Position numbers and translations under genes: made by a program. A stretch of 64,000 bases of DNA from Sphingomonas sp. TDK1. Lineage in GTDB: Bacteria; Pseudomonadota; Alphaproteobacteria; Sphingomonadales; Sphingomonadaceae. Location of the stretch: positions 43,762 through 107,761 of the forward strand of contig NZ_LXVY01000016.1 of NCBI RefSeq assembly GCF_001650735.1, in the 5' to 3' direction. The notes beneath the pieces are model-generated. The model was not told the DNA's origin. It worked only from the letters and a program-made list of their open reading frames with translations, and made no database searches. Shown piece after piece: positions 60,802 through 64,000 of this stretch; the first letter of the stretch is position 1, and every line of letters starts with the position of its first letter.

Positions 60802-61954
60802 AGCTCCCCTCTCTCCCCAGACTCACGCACCGCGCGGATTGAAGACGGCCGGGATCGCCGCCGTGGTGATCGCCGGTGCGGTGATCGCGCTCGGCACGAT
60901 GAGCCGTGCCCATGATGCCGGCGAGGCCCAGCACTGGTCCGATGCCCGATCGATACCGGTCGTGCATCTGGTGCCCGTCCAGGCCGCCGCAGCGACCGGC
61001 TCGCTCAGCCTGCCGGGCACGCTGGAAGCGTGGAACGCCGCCAAGCTGTACGCCCGTGTCGGCGGCTATGTTCGCGGCTGGGACAAGGATATTGGCGCCA
61101 CCGTCGCGGCCGGCACCCCCCTCGCCCAGATCGACACGCCCGAGCTAGACCAGCAGATCGGCCAGGCGCGCGCCGACCTCGCCAGCGCCATCGCCAATGC
61201 GGGTCTAGCCAAGAGCACGGCCGCGCGCTGGAACGACCTGCTCACCACGCACTCGGTCTCGCAGCAGGAGGCGGACGAGAAGAATGGCGAGCTGGCAGTG
61301 CGCAACGCCGCGGTGAACGCCGCCCGCGCCAATCTCGGCCGCCTGCTGGCGATGAAAGGCTTCGCCACGGTCCGCGCGCCCTTTGCCGGCGTGGTGACCC
61401 AGCGCGCCGCAGACATCGGCGATCTGGTCGGTCCCAGCAGCGGCAACCAGCAGCCGCTCTTCTCGGTCGCCGATGTGCGCAGGATCCGTATCTATGTGAG
61501 CGTGCCGCAGGTCTATTCCTCGGCGATTCACCCCGGCCTCGCGGCGACGTTGAGCGTGCCCGACTATCCGGGTCGCAGCTTCACCGCACAGGTGGTCGGC
61601 CAATCGGGCGCGATCAGCCAGCAGAGCGGCGCCTTCCAGGTGCAGCTCGTGACCGACAATCCGGGCGCGCTGCTCAAGCCCGGCGGCTATGCCAAGGTGG
61701 GCTTCAATGTCGCGGGACAACCGGGCACGGTGCAGATCCCGTCGAGCGCGCTGGTTTTCCGGGCGCAGGGCGCGCGTGTCGCGCTGGTCGGTCCCGATGG
61801 CCATGTCCATCTGCAGGCGATCGCCATCGGCCGCGATCTGGGCCCTTCGGTGGAAGTGCTGGGCGGTCTCAAGCCCGGCGACCGCATCGTCGACAATCCG
61901 CCAGACTCGGTGAGCGAGGGCGAACTGGTGCGGGTGCAGCAGAGCCATGCGTAA
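60791..61954 (+). CDS. RND efflux periplasmic adaptor subunit
   Basis: A 387-residue membrane-fusion protein. One N-terminal membrane helix (TAGIAAVVIAGAVIALGTM) leads to the biotinyl-lipoyl half (LEAWNAAKLYARVGGYVRGWDKDIGATV), a helical hairpin (LDQQIGQARADLASAIANAG), the second lipoyl half (ATVRAPFAGVVTQRAADIGD) and a beta barrel. The start overlaps the pump gene, and the stop overlaps the outer-membrane factor gene by 8 bp. It links pump and channel. Confidence 0.94.
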   Translation: MQSEAPLSPQTHAPRGLKTAGIAAVVIAGAVIALGTMSRAHDAGEAQHWSDARSIPVVHLVPVQAAAATGSLSLPGTLEAWNAAKLYARVGGYVRGWDKDIGATVAAGTPLAQIDTPELDQQIGQARADLASAIANAGLAKSTAARWNDLLTTHSVSQQEADEKNGELAVRNAAVNAARANLGRLLAMKGFATVRAPFAGVVTQRAADIGDLVGPSSGNQQPLFSVADVRRIRIYVSVPQVYSSAIHPGLAATLSVPDYPGRSFTAQVVGQSGAISQQSGAFQVQLVTDNPGALLKPGGYAKVGFNVAGQPGTVQIPSSALVFRAQGARVALVGPDGHVHLQAIAIGRDLGPSVEVLGGLKPGDRIVDNPPDSVSEGELVRVQQSHA

Positions 61955-63353
61955 GCGCCTCACCCTCGCCTGCCTGGCCATGGCGACGGCGCTGTCCGCC
62001 TGCGGCACCACCCCTGCCTATCGCCCGCCGGTGATCACCCCGCCGCAGGTGTTCAAGGAGGCCGGGCCGTGGGTCGCCGCCGCACCGTCGCTCCCGGCGG
62101 ACAGAAGCTGGTGGACGATCTTCGGCGATCCCGTGCTGGACGGGCTGGAACGCAGGATCGCGACCGGCAACCCGACGCTGCAAGCTGCGCTCGGCCGCTA
62201 TGAGGCGGCGCAGGCCTATGTGCGTCGGGCGGGCGCGGCGTTGCTTCCCAGTATTGGCGCGCGGGCGGACGTGACGCAAAACCGCCAGTCGGACAACCGC
62301 CCGCTGCGTGGCAACAACCAGCCGGACTATTATGCTGCCGATACGCTGTCGGCGGGGGTCGGCTGGGAACCCGATTTGTGGGGCGGCCTCCACGCGCGCG
62401 TCGCCGCCAGCCGAGCCGAGGCGCAGGCGAGCGGCGACGATCTGGCGGCGATCCGGCTCGCGCTCGAGACGACGCTCGCCCAGCGCTATGTCGAGCTGCG
62501 CGGGCTCGACGCCCAGACCCGGATGCTCACGGATACGGTGAAAGCCTATGCCGATGCCGATGCGTTGATCCGGCGGCGCTATGCCGGCGGGATCGCCTCC
62601 GGAATCGACGTGGCACGCGCCGGCGCGCTGCTCGCGGACGCCCGCGCCCAGCTCGCGGACATCGGCGCCACCCGCGCCCTGGTCGAGCATGCTATCGCCA
62701 GCTTGGTGGGCCAGTCGGCAAGCGGCTTTTCCCTTGCACCCACAGCTGGCCAACCGGCGCTCCCGTCGCCGCCGCCCGCGCTGCCCTCGACACTGCTGCA
62801 GCGCCGCCCGGACGTTGCCGCCGCCGAGCGCCGCATGTTCGCGGCCAATGAAGAGATCGGCGTCGCGCACGCAGCCTTCTTCCCCTCGATTACGCTGGGG
62901 GCCAGCGGAGGCGTCCAGAACACCGCACTGGCTGGTCTGGTCGCCGCTCCCAATACAATCTGGTCCATTGGGCCCAGTGCGCTGCTTTCCATTTTCGACG
63001 GAGGCAGGCGCCGCGCCGCACTGGCGGTTGCCCGTGCGCGCTGGACCGAGACGACCGCGGACTATCGCGTGCGCGTGCTTACGGCGTTTCAGCAGGTCGA
63101 GGATGGCCTTGCCCAGCTACGGCAGTTCCAGGAGGAAGCCGACGCCCAAGACGACGCGGTGCGTCTAGCCGGGAAAGCAGAGCAGTTGGCGCTGAACCGC
63201 TACGAGAAGGGTGTCGTCACCTATCTGGATGTGGCGACGGCACAGGCAGCGGCCCTGCAGGCGCGACGGAAGGCGCTGGATCTCGATACACGCCGGCTCG
63301 ATGCCTGCATCCGCCTTGTCGGCGCGACTGGGGGCGGTTGGCACGAAGGGTAG
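61947..63353 (+). CDS. RND efflux outer-membrane factor (NodT/OprM-like lipoprotein)
   Basis: A 468-residue TolC-family channel. The lipobox LSAC (CLAMATALSAC) makes it a lipoprotein, as in NodT/OprM. Two OEP repeats are visible (ALGRYEAAQAYVRRAGAALLPSIG and the C-terminal AEQLALNRYEKGVVTYLDVATAQ). LLQRRPDVAAAERRM is a signature of the family. It completes the pump-adaptor-channel operon. No regulator is adjacent. Confidence 0.95.
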   Translation: MRKRLTLACLAMATALSACGTTPAYRPPVITPPQVFKEAGPWVAAAPSLPADRSWWTIFGDPVLDGLERRIATGNPTLQAALGRYEAAQAYVRRAGAALLPSIGARADVTQNRQSDNRPLRGNNQPDYYAADTLSAGVGWEPDLWGGLHARVAASRAEAQASGDDLAAIRLALETTLAQRYVELRGLDAQTRMLTDTVKAYADADALIRRRYAGGIASGIDVARAGALLADARAQLADIGATRALVEHAIASLVGQSASGFSLAPTAGQPALPSPPPALPSTLLQRRPDVAAAERRMFAANEEIGVAHAAFFPSITLGASGGVQNTALAGLVAAPNTIWSIGPSALLSIFDGGRRRAALAVARARWTETTADYRVRVLTAFQQVEDGLAQLRQFQEEADAQDDAVRLAGKAEQLALNRYEKGVVTYLDVATAQAAALQARRKALDLDTRRLDACIRLVGATGGGWHEG

Positions 63354-63821
63354 GTGACGTGGGTTTGATAGCTGCGTGCCCGCAATAAGCGCGGCGCGCA
63401 GCGTCGCGCGGATGCACGCACCTTCCCATCTCCGACACACATATCGGAAAAGCCAACGTGCAGCACGCGGCGCAAATCGTTTGCATATCCTCGCTACGTC
63501 CGGCGCCCTGGGATAACCACCGAAGTCACAGTCAAAATACAATCACACATCCCGATTCGATGAATACGCGAACCGGTTGTCAAATACGTAGTTTTCTACA
63601 TATCGTTTCCGTTCATCATAAATTACATATCAAACACGATTAACATCCATTTTTTATTACGTTTCGATACGACAACGAATAAAAATGCAGATCGTTTGCG
63701 GTAATTTTGAACTTTCCAGCAACCGCACTCGCCGAAATCGCTCTACAATTGCGAGTATGTCGTAATAGCGGGGCGGAAATAAGTATTTCTACTTATGGTC
63801 GTCTCAATATTAGAGGTGATC
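63354..63821. other. AT-rich intergenic region with no gene
   Basis: This 468-bp stretch is visibly richer in A/T from ~63530 onward than any other part of the window, with many TAAT/ATAT-like tracts, and contains no convincing reading frame. It includes short palindromes (GTAGTTTTCTAC near 63588-63599, and the repeat at 63779-63796). It probably holds the promoter of the gene starting at 63822; possible signs of transfer cannot be tested here. Confidence 0.6.
63779..63796. repeat. palindrome upstream of the last gene
   Basis: ATAAGTA and TACTTAT arms (7 bp) around TTTC, ending 26 bp before the start codon at 63822. The position, close to the ribosome binding site, suggests an operator or a small hairpin in the leader. 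Confidence 0.5.
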
Positions 63822-64000
63822 ATGCCGAACATATTGGCAATGCCATCATCACCATCGGTTAAGAGCGGACGCGATCTTCAAGTCCCGCTGCCGGAACCAT
63901 ATTCGAGCGGCGAAGCCGCCGAGATCGACAAGCGGACGGTCGAAGAGGCCGGTTTCAGATTCAACCAGCGTTCGAAATCCCTTCGTTTCGCGGCAGCGGA
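63822..64000 (+). CDS. unrecognised protein, N-terminal part
   Basis: An open frame starting ATG 63822 with AGAGG six bases upstream, running off the window after 59 complete codons. The first residues are MPNILAMPSSPSVKSGRD, followed by an acidic region (SSGEAAEIDKRTVEEAG) and a basic stretch (FRFNQRSKSLRF). No signal peptide or membrane helix is visible. I do not recognise it; the domain, if any, lies beyond the edge. Confidence 0.55.
   Translation, partial: MPNILAMPSSPSVKSGRDLQVPLPEPYSSGEAAEIDKRTVEEAGFRFNQRSKSLRFAAA

Noticed and set aside
63458..63643. A 61-codon plus-strand frame in the AT-rich right-hand gap
   Set aside because: No ribosome binding site and no recognisable pattern; it lies across likely promoter DNA.
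1..64000. CRISPR arrays, integrases, transposases, prophage genes, rRNA
   Set aside because: Looked for direct repeats with spacers, DDE or tyrosine recombinase motifs and rRNA signatures; none seen.

Overview
The window is high-GC DNA from an alphaproteobacterium, most likely Sphingomonas or a close relative in the Sphingomonadaceae. This rests on exosortase A-associated accessory genes, large TonB-dependent receptors paired with glycoside hydrolases, a ccmC-D-E-F-G-H-I cytochrome c maturation cluster, a clpP/clpX/lon/hup chaperone-protease block, and the coding style. It reads as ordinary chromosome: no rRNA, CRISPR array, integrase or transposase was seen. Only the last ~0.5 kb is clearly AT-richer. 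All gene assignments come from reading translations and motifs; no database search was run.

Layout. 1-2.2 kb: edge of an exosortase A/PEP-CTERM locus (acyl-CoA ligase cut by the window edge, acyl carrier protein, two alpha/beta hydrolase-like proteins). 2.2-9.4 kb: thioredoxin reductase, a 45-residue membrane protein, an HD-GYP protein, tRNA-Met, a 2'-5' RNA ligase-like protein overlapping the K+ transporter kup, and an Lrp/AsnC regulator divergent from alanine dehydrogenase. 9.4-14.2 kb: seven overlapping ccm genes. 14.3-15.1 kb: a yybP-ykoY-type Mn2+ riboswitch in front of a UPF0016/Gdt1-type Mn exporter, then a nested inverted-repeat element. 15.2-24.2 kb: amino-acid dehydrogenase, tRNA-His, a degenerate GspE-like ATPase, a 2OG-Fe(II) oxygenase, a lipoprotein/TonB receptor pair, a DMT transporter and tRNA-Val.

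24.3-33.1 kb: hup, lon, clpX and clpP, with an M1 peptidase, an ICMT-like methyltransferase, a secreted protein and a GNAT acetyltransferase lying between lon and clpX. 33.2-39.1 kb: a glycan island with two fused proteins (GH1 + RmlD-like reductase; glycosyltransferase + UDP-galactopyranose mutase) and a GH5-like hydrolase. 39.2-44.6 kb: pirin/LysR pair, SnoaL-like protein, outer-membrane beta-barrel, tandem OsmC operon divergent from DoxX, and a UBP-type zinc finger. 44.7-54.0 kb: a glycan-utilisation locus (GPH-type symporter, GH3 beta-glucosidase, LacI regulator with a perfect palindromic operator, Oar-like TonB receptor, GH144-like lipoprotein) that probably handles a beta-glucan, perhaps beta-1,2-glucan. 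54.0-63.4 kb: dienelactone hydrolase, M3 peptidase and an RND efflux operon (pump, adaptor, outer-membrane factor). 63.4-64 kb: AT-rich regulatory DNA and the start of an unrecognised gene.

Functional themes are envelope and glycan biology (exosortase accessory proteins, TonB receptors, glycosidases, Glf fusion, RND efflux), protein quality control (ClpXP, Lon, peptidases) and redox/metal homeostasis (TrxB, Ccm, OsmC, Mn riboswitch). The strongest candidates for undescribed biology are the GH1-reductase / GH5 / GT-Glf island, the lipoprotein-receptor pair near a dead-looking GspE paralog, and the tandem OsmC operon with its conserved-looking palindrome.
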